The notes below the pieces were generated by a model. It had not been told where the DNA came from. It searched no databases and worked only from the letters and a program-made list of their open reading frames with translations. Shown in pieces: positions 54,121-62,706 of a stretch of 64,000 nucleotides of DNA; position 1 is the stretch's first letter; each line of letters opens with the position of its first letter. The stretch spans positions 7,312 to 71,311 of the forward strand of contig CAYUHJ010000010.1 of assembly GCA_964444365.1 (NCBI GenBank), written 5' to 3'. This DNA is from CAYUHJ01 sp964444365. Lineage in GTDB: Bacteria; Planctomycetota; Planctomycetia; Gemmatales; Gemmataceae. The position numbers and the translations under genes are program-made.

Positions 54121-55432
54121 CCGCGGCCCGGAGTTTCGTTTCCAGTTCCTCCGCGGCCTCCGGGAACTGCGACCGCACGTCGAACACTTCCCACACGTCG
54201 TCCGGCTTCGCGAACAGCAGCGGCGGCCGCGGGTCGTCGTCCGGGTGCGGCGTGACGGGGAGAAGTAGCGTCCACTCCGGGGTGCGGATCGCCCACTCGG
54301 TCGCCGGGCCGAGGGTCATCGTCGACACGGCGAACGCCCGGAGCGACTCGACGTCCCCGGAAATCAGCGGTTGCAGGCCGACCCCGTCCGCCCCGAACCA
54401 GCCCGCGAGGGTGGCCGTCAGGTCGGCCGGTTGGGTCAGTGCGTCGACCCGCCGGCCCGCCTCCGCCGCGTGCGGGAGTCGCACGATCAGCGGCAGGTGA
54501 ACGAGTTCGTCGTACAGCCACGGCCGGTGCCATCCGACGATTCCGTGCTCGCCGAGCGGGTAGCCGCGGTCGGCGGTGAAGACCCACGCCGCGGTTTCGT
54601 CCAGCTTCCGGGCGCGAAACACCTCGAAAATCCGGCCCAGGTCCGCGTCGAACGACGTGACGGCGGCCGCGAAGCTGCGGTGGAGCAGTTCCCACGACGC
54701 GAGGTCGGCCGTGTCGAACCACCCGGTCGGCGGGTCGCGCCACGGCAGGACGGGCTCGGCCGGTTCCCGAGGGGGAACCTCGTCCTCCGCCTGGGCTTCC
54801 AGTTCGTCGTCCTCCTCTTCGTCCTCCTCTGACTCCGAACGTTCTTCTTCCTCTTCGATCAGGTCTTCGACGTAAGCCTCGAACACTTCTTGCGGCACGT
54901 CCCAGGGCGGAAGGAGCGTGTCGATTTCGATCCAGACGAGCCACGCCGGGGCCGCCGCGAGGCGGTCGAACAGAGCGGGCAGCAGCCGCAACAGGGCGTC
55001 CGCCGGGGCACGGTCCGCGGGGTTCGGGCGGGCGGTCAGGACTTCGTCCCACCCGACGGCAGGTTTCTCGGCGTCGTCACGGGTGTGGCGGATCAGAACC
55101 GTTCGCACCCCCCGCGACGTAAGGACGGGGAGCAGGTCGACGAATTCGCTTGCTCTTGCTCCCTCCCCCTTGAGGGTGGAGGGTAGGGGTGGGGGTGAAG
55201 GCTCCCTCCCCGGTGAAGGCTCCACCCCCCACCCTAACCCTCCCCCACAAGGGGGGAGGGGACCAGAAAGGTCGGCAAGGGTGCTTCCGCCCGGCCGCTG
55301 GGCGATATGCCGATCGAACACGACCCCCTCCGCCGCGAGGCGGTCGAGGTGGGGCGTGCCGACGGCCTCGTTCCCGTAGGGGCCGAGGGCGGAGATGGGG
55401 CAGCCGCGGAGAGCAAGGACGACGACGTTCAT
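54110..55432 (-). CDS. Degenerate sulfatase/alkaline-phosphatase-superfamily protein with a repeat insert
   Basis: 440 residues with the sulfatase fold (NVVVLALRG start, TPHLDRLAAEGVVFD, later FTADRGYPLGEHG and LVHLPLIVRLP) but without the CxPSR motif that is turned into formylglycine, and with few of the metal-binding Asp of the N-terminal strand. Residues 55-92 are encoded by a family A repeat placed just where the catalytic cysteine should be. An acidic run (EEEEERSESEEDEEEDDE) follows. Probably not an active sulfatase; a pseudo-enzyme or decaying gene. Confidence 0.65.
   Translation of the reverse strand: MNVVVLALRGCPISALGPYGNEAVGTPHLDRLAAEGVVFDRHIAQRPGGSTLADLSGPLPPCGGGLGWGVEPSPGREPSPPPLPSTLKGEGARASEFVDLLPVLTSRGVRTVLIRHTRDDAEKPAVGWDEVLTARPNPADRAPADALLRLLPALFDRLAAAPAWLVWIEIDTLLPPWDVPQEVFEAYVEDLIEEEEERSESEEDEEEDDELEAQAEDEVPPREPAEPVLPWRDPPTGWFDTADLASWELLHRSFAAAVTSFDADLGRIFEVFRARKLDETAAWVFTADRGYPLGEHGIVGWHRPWLYDELVHLPLIVRLPHAAEAGRRVDALTQPADLTATLAGWFGADGVGLQPLISGDVESLRAFAVSTMTLGPATEWAIRTPEWTLLLPVTPHPDDDPRPPLLFAKPDDVWEVFDVRSQFPEAAEELETKLRAAVSS
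55158..55270. repeat. C-rich double-hairpin repeat, family A copy 9, inside a gene
   Basis: CCCTCCCCCTTGAGGGTGGAGG on the left and CCCCCACAAGGGGGGAGGGG on the right, with spacer GGCTCCCTCCCCGGTGAAGG. It lies in frame inside the sulfatase-like gene. Confidence 0.85.
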
Positions 55433-55473
55433 GGCGAACGGATTCTACCGGGCACGGGCAGGTTCGGCCCCGA

Positions 55474-55562
55474 GATGACGGGGTGACGGGGTGGCAAGGG
55501 GACGGGGTGACGAAGATCGGTTTTTTCAGCCCGTCCCCTTGCCACCCCGTCACCCTGTCATC
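55474..55562. repeat. 33-bp-arm palindromic repeat (GGGTGACGGGGTGGCAAGGGG)
   Basis: Arms 55474-55506 and 55530-55562 pair with one mismatch around a 23-base loop containing TTTTTT. It lies in the divergent region between the sulfatase-like and permease genes. Confidence 0.85.
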
Positions 55563-55617
55563 TTCGCAGACGGCAATAAGGTATCCCGGTGACTGTGGGC
55601 GAGAAGAGGGAGACAGC

Positions 55618-57459
55618 GTGCTCGGACCGATCTTCATGCGGGAACTCGCCACCGTCCCCCGGCGGGCGAGCCACTACGGGACGCGGGCCGCCCTCGTCGG
55701 GTTGCAGGCCGTGCTCGGGGTCACCGCCTGGCAGGCGACCATCGGCTTCGAGCGGGACGCCACCCTCGGCGAGACCGCGCGGTTCGGGCTGCTGCTCTTC
55801 CAGATCGTGGTTTACGTGCAGCTTCTTCTTCTGATCTTCTTCGCCGCCCTGTCCGCGGCCGGGGCGGTGTCGCAGGAGAAGGACCGGCGGACGTTCGTCC
55901 TGCTGCTCCTGACGGACATGCGGGACTACGAGATCGTCCTCGGGAAGCTCGTCGGGGCGCTGCTGCCGATCACGGTGTTGCTGCTCGTCAGCGTGCCGGT
56001 GCTGGCGATGATGTTGCTGCTCGGCGGCGTCGCGCCGTCGCAGGTGGTGCAGGCCGGCGTGGTCTTGCTCGCCACGGCGTACGCGGCCGGGTCGCTCGGC
56101 GGGCTCGTCGCGCTGTGGCGGGAACGGACCTTCCAGGCGCTCGCCCTCTCCGTGTTGTTTGTCGCCCTGTACCTGAGTCTGACGCAGGCCGTCCCCGCGG
56201 TCGGGCCGCGCCTCTCCGCGACCGTCGACTGGCAGGGCGTCCGCCCGTGGCTCGACCCGTTCCTGGCCATGCGGGAAGTGCTCGACCAGCCGCCCGGCGG
56301 GTGGACGGGGCTCCCGCCCGCCTACGGGTTCGGGCTGGTCATGCTCGGGTGGTGCGTGCTGCTCAACGGCGTCGGCATCTGGAAGCTCCGGAAGTGGAAC
56401 CCGAGCGGCGAGACGATCATGCAGCGGGAGGGGCCGGGGGAAGACCCCGAGGCGAACCTGAACCCGGAAGAGTTGAAGGCGTTCCGCGCGAAGGCCCACG
56501 CCGCGCCCGGGACCGTTCGCGAGGTCGGGGCGAACCCGATCCTCTGGCGGGAAACCAAGACGCTCGCCTACGGCCGCCGGCCGCTGCTGGTGAAGTTCGC
56601 GTTCGGCATCGTACTGGCGCTGGTGGTGTATTACGCCGCGACGATGGTCTACGCCCCCGGCGTGAAGCCGCCGTTCCTGGCCGCCTACGGCCTCGTCCCG
56701 ATCGCGATCCTGAGCCTGCTGCTCGTCTCCGCGCAGGCGGTCACGTCCGTCACCAGTGAACGCGACGGCGGGGCGCTGGACGTGTTGCTGGTGACCGACG
56801 TGTCCCCGAACGAGTTCGTCTTCGGCAAGCTGCTCGGGGTCGTGTGGAACACGAAGGAGTACCTCGTCCCGCCGATCCTGCTGGCGATTTTTTACGCGGT
56901 GGAAGGCCTGCTCACCCGCACGCCGCCGGGGGCGGGGGCCGCCGAGCGCCTGGAAGCCAACCTCCTCCCGCTCGTCGCGGTGGTCGGGTCGCTGGTGGTC
57001 TTGTTCGCGTTCGTGATGGTGCTCGGGCTGCACGTGTCCCTGCGGATCCCGAACAGCCGGCTGGCGATCGTCCACACGCTCGGGACGGTGTTCTTCCTGT
57101 CGGTCGGCACGATGATCTGCATCTACCTGATCGTCATCAACCGCACGAGTTTCGCGAACCAGTGGCTCAGTTTCATCGCGTTTCTCGTGCTCGGCATCGG
57201 CGGGCTGATGTGGGTGATGAGTGCCGAACGGCCCAGCGGGGCGCTGTCGCTCGGCAGCGTGCTCTGCCCGCTGGCGATGTTCTACGCCATCACGAACGTG
57301 CTCATCGCGAAGCCGGGCACGGACGAATCCGCGGACCCGCTGGTCCCGTTCGTGGCCCTCGCGGTCGCCTTCGGCTTCGCGATCTCGGCCATGCTCGTGC
57401 CGCTGCTGAGCGAGTTCGACGTGGCCCTCGGCCGGACGACGGCCGCGAACGAGGAGTGA
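55618..57459 (+). CDS. ABC-2-type permease, tandem
   Basis: 613 residues with about twelve membrane helices in two similar halves (residues 1-270 and 300-613), each opening with an ABC-2-style coupling segment (SQEKDRRTFVLLLLTDMRD; SERDGGALDVLLVTDVSP). A fused pair of NatB/GldF-like permeases would form the channel alone, but no ATPase gene is adjacent. The GTG at 55618 has AGAGGGA before it; ATG at 55636 is an alternative. Substrate unknown. Confidence 0.8.
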   Translation: MLGPIFMRELATVPRRASHYGTRAALVGLQAVLGVTAWQATIGFERDATLGETARFGLLLFQIVVYVQLLLLIFFAALSAAGAVSQEKDRRTFVLLLLTDMRDYEIVLGKLVGALLPITVLLLVSVPVLAMMLLLGGVAPSQVVQAGVVLLATAYAAGSLGGLVALWRERTFQALALSVLFVALYLSLTQAVPAVGPRLSATVDWQGVRPWLDPFLAMREVLDQPPGGWTGLPPAYGFGLVMLGWCVLLNGVGIWKLRKWNPSGETIMQREGPGEDPEANLNPEELKAFRAKAHAAPGTVREVGANPILWRETKTLAYGRRPLLVKFAFGIVLALVVYYAATMVYAPGVKPPFLAAYGLVPIAILSLLLVSAQAVTSVTSERDGGALDVLLVTDVSPNEFVFGKLLGVVWNTKEYLVPPILLAIFYAVEGLLTRTPPGAGAAERLEANLLPLVAVVGSLVVLFAFVMVLGLHVSLRIPNSRLAIVHTLGTVFFLSVGTMICIYLIVINRTSFANQWLSFIAFLVLGIGGLMWVMSAERPSGALSLGSVLCPLAMFYAITNVLIAKPGTDESADPLVPFVALAVAFGFAISAMLVPLLSEFDVALGRTTAANEE

Positions 57460-57474
57460 CCGCGTACGGCCGTC

Positions 57475-57515
57475 GAGAAACCCGAGCGGGCGGCACATTC
57501 TGCCGCCCGTTTCTC
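57475..57515. terminator. Terminator-like hairpin after the permease gene
   Basis: GAGAAAC, CGGGCGGCA and their complements pair around CATTC, 15 bases after the stop codon; only a short T-run follows on the plus strand. Confidence 0.45.
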
Positions 57516-57583
57516 GTTCCGGGCCGGCGTCCGTCGCTAAACTAGATGGCTGAGACACCCGCGACCGACGTGAGGACACACCG

Positions 57584-59014
57584 TTGATTCAGATTCCCGC
57601 TCTCCGGTTCGGCAAGCCGTACACCAGCCTCGACAAGGCCACCCTCGTCCACCACGCGACCGGGGAACCCGTCGCCGAGGTGTCGCAGGTCACGGGCAGC
57701 CAGATCGCCCGCGACATTTCCGGGATGCCGCGGGCGCACAAGCAACTCGCGGAGATCCCGATCCGCGACATCCTGGCGATGTACAAGAAGGCCGCCGACT
57801 CCTTCCTGAACGACAAGCTGCCGTGCGGCAACGTCGAACTCACGTTCGACGAATACGTCCGCAACCTGTCCGGCACCACCGGCTCGCCGATGGTCTTTTG
57901 CGACCGCAACGCCCGAAAAGTTCACTACGTTCTCGCCAACATCGAAGAGGTGATCGGCGGGTTGACGCGCGGGCTCGACGTGGAGGCGCTCGACCGCGGG
58001 TACACGACCAAGGCCGGGCGGATGCAGGCGTTCTACCCGACGACGGACGTGTTCGGGGCGGTGCTGCCGTCGAACTCGCCGGGGGTTCACTCCCTGTGGG
58101 TGCCGACGCTCGCGTTCAAGATCCCCCTGCTGTTGAAGCCCGGCCGCGAGGAGCCGTGGACGCCGTTCCGCGTCCTGCAAGCGTTCCTGAAGGCGGGCTT
58201 CCCCGCGTCCGTGATCGGCTTCCTGCCGACCGACCACGCCGGGGCCGCCGACATCCTCCGGCTCTGCGGCCGCAGCATGGCCTTCGGCGACGACCGCACG
58301 ATGGCCCCGTACAAGAACGACCACCGCGTGGAAATCCACGGCACCGGCTACTCGAAGTTCATCCTCGGCGAGGACCAGGCCGACCACTGGGCGAAGCACG
58401 TCGACGTGATGGTCGAGGGCATCGCCGCGAACGGCGGCCGGGCGTGCGTCAACGCGTCCGCCGTGTGGACGCCGAAGCACGGGGACGCGATCGCGGAGGC
58501 GCTGGCGAAGAAGCTCGCCGGGGCGAAGCCGCGGCCGTGGGACGACCCGGCGTGCGAAATCTCCGGGTTCGCGAACGCGGCGGTCGCCCAGGGGATCAAC
58601 GCCCTCATCGACGAGGGGCTGAAAACGCCCGGTGCCGTCGACGTGTCGGAGAAGGCCCGCGGCGGCACGCCCCGGCTCGTCAAGGAAGGCCGGGTGTCGT
58701 ACCTGCTGCCGACGATCATCCGGTGCGACTCGCCGGAACACCCGCTCGCGAACAAGGAGTTCCTGTTCCCCTACGCGGCCGTGATCGAATGCCCCCAGGC
58801 GGACGTGCTGAAGCGGATTGGGTACACCCTCGCCGCCACGGGGCTGACCGACGACCCCGGCTTCATCGCCGAACTGATGGCCTGCCCGAGCATCGAGCGG
58901 CTGAACATCGGCCCCGTGCCGACCAACCGACTGACGTGGGACCAGCCCCACGAGGGGAACCTGTTCACCCACCTGTACCGCCAGCGAGCGCTCCAGCTCG
59001 CGGGGCAAAAGTGA
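57584..59014 (+). CDS. Aldehyde dehydrogenase-like protein
   Basis: 476 residues of the ALDH fold: SNSPGV cofactor loop, a catalytic Cys in GGRACVNAS, and the C-terminal EFLFPYAAV segment. The Glu that acts as general base in ordinary ALDHs (ExGG) is not present; that segment reads HGTGYSKF, more like the CoA-acylating branch. So the product may be an acyl-CoA-dependent rather than an acid-forming enzyme. The start is TTG at 57584; no ATG or GTG lies near. Function in this neighbourhood unclear. Confidence 0.7.
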   Translation: MIQIPALRFGKPYTSLDKATLVHHATGEPVAEVSQVTGSQIARDISGMPRAHKQLAEIPIRDILAMYKKAADSFLNDKLPCGNVELTFDEYVRNLSGTTGSPMVFCDRNARKVHYVLANIEEVIGGLTRGLDVEALDRGYTTKAGRMQAFYPTTDVFGAVLPSNSPGVHSLWVPTLAFKIPLLLKPGREEPWTPFRVLQAFLKAGFPASVIGFLPTDHAGAADILRLCGRSMAFGDDRTMAPYKNDHRVEIHGTGYSKFILGEDQADHWAKHVDVMVEGIAANGGRACVNASAVWTPKHGDAIAEALAKKLAGAKPRPWDDPACEISGFANAAVAQGINALIDEGLKTPGAVDVSEKARGGTPRLVKEGRVSYLLPTIIRCDSPEHPLANKEFLFPYAAVIECPQADVLKRIGYTLAATGLTDDPGFIAELMACPSIERLNIGPVPTNRLTWDQPHEGNLFTHLYRQRALQLAGQK

Positions 59015-59032
59015 ATCGGGCCGATTCACTCG

Positions 59033-59176
59033 TTAGTGCGAGGGTTCTTCGGCCCGATGCTCGGGTTCCACGACGAACTTGCCGAAAGCGTCGGGGAGCG
59101 GATCGACGCCGCGAACGCTGAACGAGTCTTCGACCACCGTGCCCCGGAGGGGATCGTCACTGACCCTTCTTGCCAC
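59033..59176 (-). CDS. Possible small protein, uncertain
   Basis: 47 residues from a GTG with GAGGA nine bases before. The sequence RRVSDDPLRGTVVEDSFSV reads like part of a folded protein, but the frame has no known match and could be a remnant C-terminus. It lies downstream of the VWA gene's terminator and convergent to the dehydrogenase. Confidence 0.25.
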   Translation of the reverse strand: MARRVSDDPLRGTVVEDSFSVRGVDPLPDAFGKFVVEPEHRAEEPSH

Positions 59177-59225
59177 GAGCACAATTCCTCGCAGCCGCTG
59201 GACATCGCGTCGCCCGAGCCGCCCC

Positions 59226-59274
59226 AAAAAAAGTTCTCGGGGGAGTGACGGAATGTGCCCGTCACTCCCCCGAG
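59226..59274 (-). terminator. Strong intrinsic terminator of the VIT-VWA gene
   Basis: Perfect 16-base arms (59236-59251 and 59259-59274; CTCGGGGGAGTGACGG and complement) around a 7-base loop. On the minus strand the stem is followed by AAC and seven T. It lies 56 bases past the stop codon of the gene above. Confidence 0.9.
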
Positions 59275-59329
59275 TTGTCTCCCGCTCGGTGCCGACTGAG
59301 CCGGGCCTCTCGCAGCGTCGCGCGGTCCG

Positions 59330-61798
59330 TCACTTCTTGGCGACGAACAGCTTTTCGATTTCCTCGTCGGTCATCTGCTCCTTGCCGTGGAGCGGGTCGA
59401 CGACGAGGGCGACGTCGCTCGGGGTGATCCACACCAGGTAGTTCCCCTGGCGGAACACGTCCTTCATCTGCGGCTGCTTCTCCAGGATGCGGAAGTACAC
59501 GTCGCTCTGGGCCTTGATGACGATCTCCTTGTGCTCCGGCTTCAGGTCCTGGTCGACCCAGATGCCGCCCACGTCGACGAGGGTGCGGCCGCAGACGTTC
59601 TTGTTCACCGTGAGGCTGACGCGGGATTGCGACCGCAGGTTGATCGACGCGACGGCGAGGTCGACGCCGAGCTTGCCCCTCTGGTTCTTGTCGAGTTCCT
59701 TGCGGTCGCCGCGGGCGTTCTTGTAGTTCTGCTTGGCGTCTTCCAGATTCCGTGCCTCGGCCTGGGCTTGCTGGAGGGCCCGAGCGAAGCCGGCGTTCCG
59801 CTGGGCGGGTTCCAGCTTTTGCAGTTGCTCGTCCGTGATCCGGTCCTGCAACTCGGCCCGGTTCCGGTAGACGCCGTCGCCCTTGTCGCCGGCCTTCTCG
59901 GCCTCCCGGACGAGGTCCTTCGCCCAGCCGGCGACCGGCCGGGGCCGGTCCGGGGCACCGGCCGCGCCGCCCATCGGGAACTTCAGGGCCGGGGCGTCGA
60001 GGCCGGGGGCGGCGGGCACCGGCATCGGGATGCGGTCGCCGGGCCGCTGGATGACCGGCATCGGGCCGTCCGGCACGACGAGGTAGCTGGTGTACGGCGT
60101 CGCGATGCCGTACCGCTTCGCCAGCGCGGTCACCTCCTTCACCACCTCGTCGGACTCCCCGTTCAACCGGATCTGGTCCAGCAGGAACCCGACCTTCCGC
60201 CGGGCCCACAGGTGCTCGACGAACTCCTTGCCGTCCTCGGTGCGGGCCGGGAAGTCGACGGTGTAGGTCAGTTCGCGGTCGTCCTTGCCGACCTTCCCGA
60301 ACAGCTTGATCTCGCCCTTCCCGTGCCCGCTGTACCGGCCCATGACGACGAGCTGGCTGCCGTGGAACAGGTCGGGCAGCCGCGGCGGGTACATCTCGGC
60401 GAGCTTCACGGTCGTGGACGCGATGCGGACGTTCGTCATGACCGGGTTGCTGATCTTGGCGTTCAGGGCGGCCGCCTTCTCGCCGATGTCCTCGGCCGGG
60501 CGGACGTAGGTGGACAGCGCCTTCGAGTTCTCCGCGATCTGGTCGAGCATCGCGGCGTTCACGTCGTCGCCGACGCCGAACGTGAAGATGCGGGTGCTGG
60601 CCGTGTTGTGGGCGGACACGGCCTTCACGATCTTGTTCGGGTCGCGCTCGTCCACGGTCGGCTGGCCGTCGGTGAAGAAGACCACGGTGAACGTCCGGCC
60701 GTCGTCCTTCGACTCCTTGGACCGCATCGCGGTGGCGGTTTCGAGGGCGTCCATGATGTTCGTGCCGCCGCCGGCCTGCAGGTCGCCGATCCACTTCTTG
60801 GCCTTCTCCAGCTGCTCGCCGGTCGCCGGGAGGAGCTTGTCCTCGTACGTCTGGGCGGCGTTCCCGAACCGGATCAGGCCGAACCGGTCGTTCTCGCCGA
60901 GCTGCCCGAGCAGTTGCTTGAGGGCGTTCTTCGCCTGCGACATTTTCAGGTCGGACATGCTGCCCGAGGTGTCGAGCACCAGCACGAGGTCCCGCGGCAG
61001 GCGGGCGTTCTTCAGCGACTCGACCTGCGGGGAGATCAGCAGCATGAAGTAGCCGTCTTCCGCGGACACGGGCCGGTACAGCAGCGGCGTCAGGCCGATG
61101 TCCTGCTTGCCGAGGCCGTAGAAGAGCTGGAAGTCCTTGTCGAGCAGCGCCTGGTTCTTCTCGAAGTCCACCGTCGCTTCCGTGTCGCCCTTCCGCTTCA
61201 CGTCGATGGCGTGCGTCGGGCTGTAGACCGACTGGATCGGGTGCTGGGACTTGATGTTCAGGCGGACCGAGAACTCTTCCAGCGTCTTGGTCATGCTGCC
61301 GTCGGTCTTGAGCGGGTACACGTACTCGACCACGCTCCCCTCCCGCGGGGCGATCGCGGTGTAGCTGATCTTCAGCCGCTGGTCCCCCTTCGGCGGGATC
61401 GGGAAGACCCGGAGCTTCATCATGTTGTTGCCCATGTATTCGAGCAGGCCGGGGTCCTGGGTCCGGCGGACGATCTCGGTGTAGATCGTGTTCGCCTTCT
61501 TCGCGTCGAGGAGTTCGCCGCTGGTCTCCTTGCCGTCGATCCACATGGTGAACTTGTTGACGCTCGCGCCCTTGGGCACCGGGAAGATGTAGGTCGCTTC
61601 GAGGTTGCGGTCGGTGTGGTTGCGGAACGTCTGTTCGACGGTCGTGATGGAGACCTGGTCTTCGATCGCGACCTGAACCTTGTGGTTCACCATCGCGAGC
61701 GGCTGGACTTTCACGTCGTCGGGAATCAGCAGCCCGCGGGCCTGGACCTGCCCGGCCGCCGCCACGAGGACGAGTCCGAGGAACATCCGGTATCGCAT
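59330..61798 (-). CDS. Secreted VIT-VWA domain protein
   Basis: 822 residues. A signal peptide (cut near residue 20, after QVQA) leads to a VIT domain (about 30-160; VEQTFRNHTDRNLEATYIFPVP, IYTEIVRRTQDPGLLEY) and a VWA domain with a full MIDAS (DTSGS, GGGTN, TDGQPT; about 270-430). Then come an extended VIT-associated region, an Ala/Glu helical stretch and a C-terminal domain (VVDPLHGKEQM). This is the inter-alpha-trypsin-inhibitor-like layout common in planctomycetes. Protein-protein contacts at the envelope are inferred. Confidence 0.85.
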   Translation of the reverse strand: MRYRMFLGLVLVAAAGQVQARGLLIPDDVKVQPLAMVNHKVQVAIEDQVSITTVEQTFRNHTDRNLEATYIFPVPKGASVNKFTMWIDGKETSGELLDAKKANTIYTEIVRRTQDPGLLEYMGNNMMKLRVFPIPPKGDQRLKISYTAIAPREGSVVEYVYPLKTDGSMTKTLEEFSVRLNIKSQHPIQSVYSPTHAIDVKRKGDTEATVDFEKNQALLDKDFQLFYGLGKQDIGLTPLLYRPVSAEDGYFMLLISPQVESLKNARLPRDLVLVLDTSGSMSDLKMSQAKNALKQLLGQLGENDRFGLIRFGNAAQTYEDKLLPATGEQLEKAKKWIGDLQAGGGTNIMDALETATAMRSKESKDDGRTFTVVFFTDGQPTVDERDPNKIVKAVSAHNTASTRIFTFGVGDDVNAAMLDQIAENSKALSTYVRPAEDIGEKAAALNAKISNPVMTNVRIASTTVKLAEMYPPRLPDLFHGSQLVVMGRYSGHGKGEIKLFGKVGKDDRELTYTVDFPARTEDGKEFVEHLWARRKVGFLLDQIRLNGESDEVVKEVTALAKRYGIATPYTSYLVVPDGPMPVIQRPGDRIPMPVPAAPGLDAPALKFPMGGAAGAPDRPRPVAGWAKDLVREAEKAGDKGDGVYRNRAELQDRITDEQLQKLEPAQRNAGFARALQQAQAEARNLEDAKQNYKNARGDRKELDKNQRGKLGVDLAVASINLRSQSRVSLTVNKNVCGRTLVDVGGIWVDQDLKPEHKEIVIKAQSDVYFRILEKQPQMKDVFRQGNYLVWITPSDVALVVDPLHGKEQMTDEEIEKLFVAKK

Positions 61799-61832
61799 AC
61801 GTCACCTCTCGGGCCAAGGGCACGTCACCACG

Positions 61833-61853
61833 CTCTCGACTATATAACGAGAG
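61833..61853. promoter_or_regulatory. Palindrome over the probable -10 of the VIT-VWA gene
   Basis: CTCTCG and CGAGAG flank an AT-rich centre containing TATATA (minus-strand -10, 43 bases before the start at 61798). An operator overlapping the promoter is likely. Confidence 0.45.
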
Positions 61854-61907
61854 ACCCCGCCGGTGCGATTGCGGATCGGCCGTCCGAGGGCTCAAGTTAC
61901 AGACCGG

Positions 61908-62579
61908 TTACGCGGGCGGGGCCAACTCCCCGCGGAGCCCGGCGAGCCCTTCGCTGCCGAGCCGGATGACGGTGCCGGCCACCTCGACCTCGAACAGGTC
62001 GTCGAGCGGCTGATACCGGAGGATGAGAACGGTCGTGCCGGGGGTGAGGCCGAGGTCCCGCCACCGGCGGAGCCGTTCGGGGTTGTCGTCCTGGGCTTCC
62101 CGGACGACGACCGACTGTCCGGCCCGGAATTCGCACAGCCGCTGGAGGTCCCGGTGCCGGAGTTCCCCGGTGGCACTCGGGATCAGGTGGCCGTGCGGGT
62201 CTTCGAGCGGCTCCCCGAGGTGCCGGGCGATGGCCTGCTCGAGCCGGGGCGAAATGGCGTGTTCGAGGGCTTCCGCCTCCGCGTCGACCTCGCTCCAGTC
62301 CAGCCCGAGGACTTGCGTCAGAAAGAGTTCGATCAGCCGGTGGCGGCGGATCACCCGGCGGGCTTCGGTCCGGCCGGCGGCGGACAGCTTGGCCCCGCTG
62401 CCGGGGGTGTACTCGATCCACCCGGCCTCGGCGAGCCGCTTGAGCATCCCCGTGACGGACGGGGCTTTCACGGCCAGCAGCGTCGCGATGTCCGCCGGCG
62501 GCACGAGTTGATCGGCCCCGCCCAGGCGGTGGATCGCCTTGAGGTAGTCCTGGACCGCCTCGGACGGGGTGTCGGCCAT
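61908..62579 (-). CDS. MntR/DtxR-family metal-dependent repressor with FeoA-like domain
   Basis: 223 residues: winged helix (about 1-65), dimerisation domain with the metal site, and a C-terminal SH3/FeoA-like domain (about 145-220). By alignment the primary site has D11 where DtxR has Met10 and E103 where DtxR has Cys102; both are the MntR-type residues, together with H80, E106 and H107. MntR's E11 is Lys here. Mn(II) is the more likely effector, though Fe(II) is possible. Divergent from dps, with 127 bases between, so dps is a natural target. Confidence 0.85.
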   Translation of the reverse strand: MADTPSEAVQDYLKAIHRLGGADQLVPPADIATLLAVKAPSVTGMLKRLAEAGWIEYTPGSGAKLSAAGRTEARRVIRRHRLIELFLTQVLGLDWSEVDAEAEALEHAISPRLEQAIARHLGEPLEDPHGHLIPSATGELRHRDLQRLCEFRAGQSVVVREAQDDNPERLRRWRDLGLTPGTTVLILRYQPLDDLFEVEVAGTVIRLGSEGLAGLRGELAPPA

Positions 62580-62664
62580 GGTCGCGTCCGGGTAGGGGGA
62601 CGAAGAAGACGCCCTGATTCTACAGCAGACCGGCCGCGGCGGGCACGCCGGTGGCGGGCCGGTC

Positions 62665-62670
62665 TATAAG
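62665..62670 (+). promoter_or_regulatory. Probable -10 box for dps
   Basis: TATAAG 42 bases before the GTG start at 62707 in the divergent region with the DtxR-family gene. No DtxR- or MntR-type operator is obvious. Confidence 0.4.
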
Positions 62671-62706
62671 TTATCCCGAATCGCCTTTCCCACGAGGACC
62701 GACGCC

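Larger units (their letters stand above)
59015..59329. other. 315-base intergenic region between aldehyde dehydrogenase and VWA genes
   Basis: Contains one low-confidence minus-strand frame (59033-59176) and a strong terminator (59226-59274). Nothing else is visible. Confidence 0.6.

Noticed and set aside
59033..59227. 64-residue minus-strand gene starting at 59227
   Set aside because: The TTG start lies in the T-run of the terminator; only the shorter frame from 59176 is kept, with low confidence.
61799..61907. Promoter for the MntR/DtxR gene
   Set aside because: This gap is downstream of that minus-strand gene; its promoter must lie in 62580-62706.
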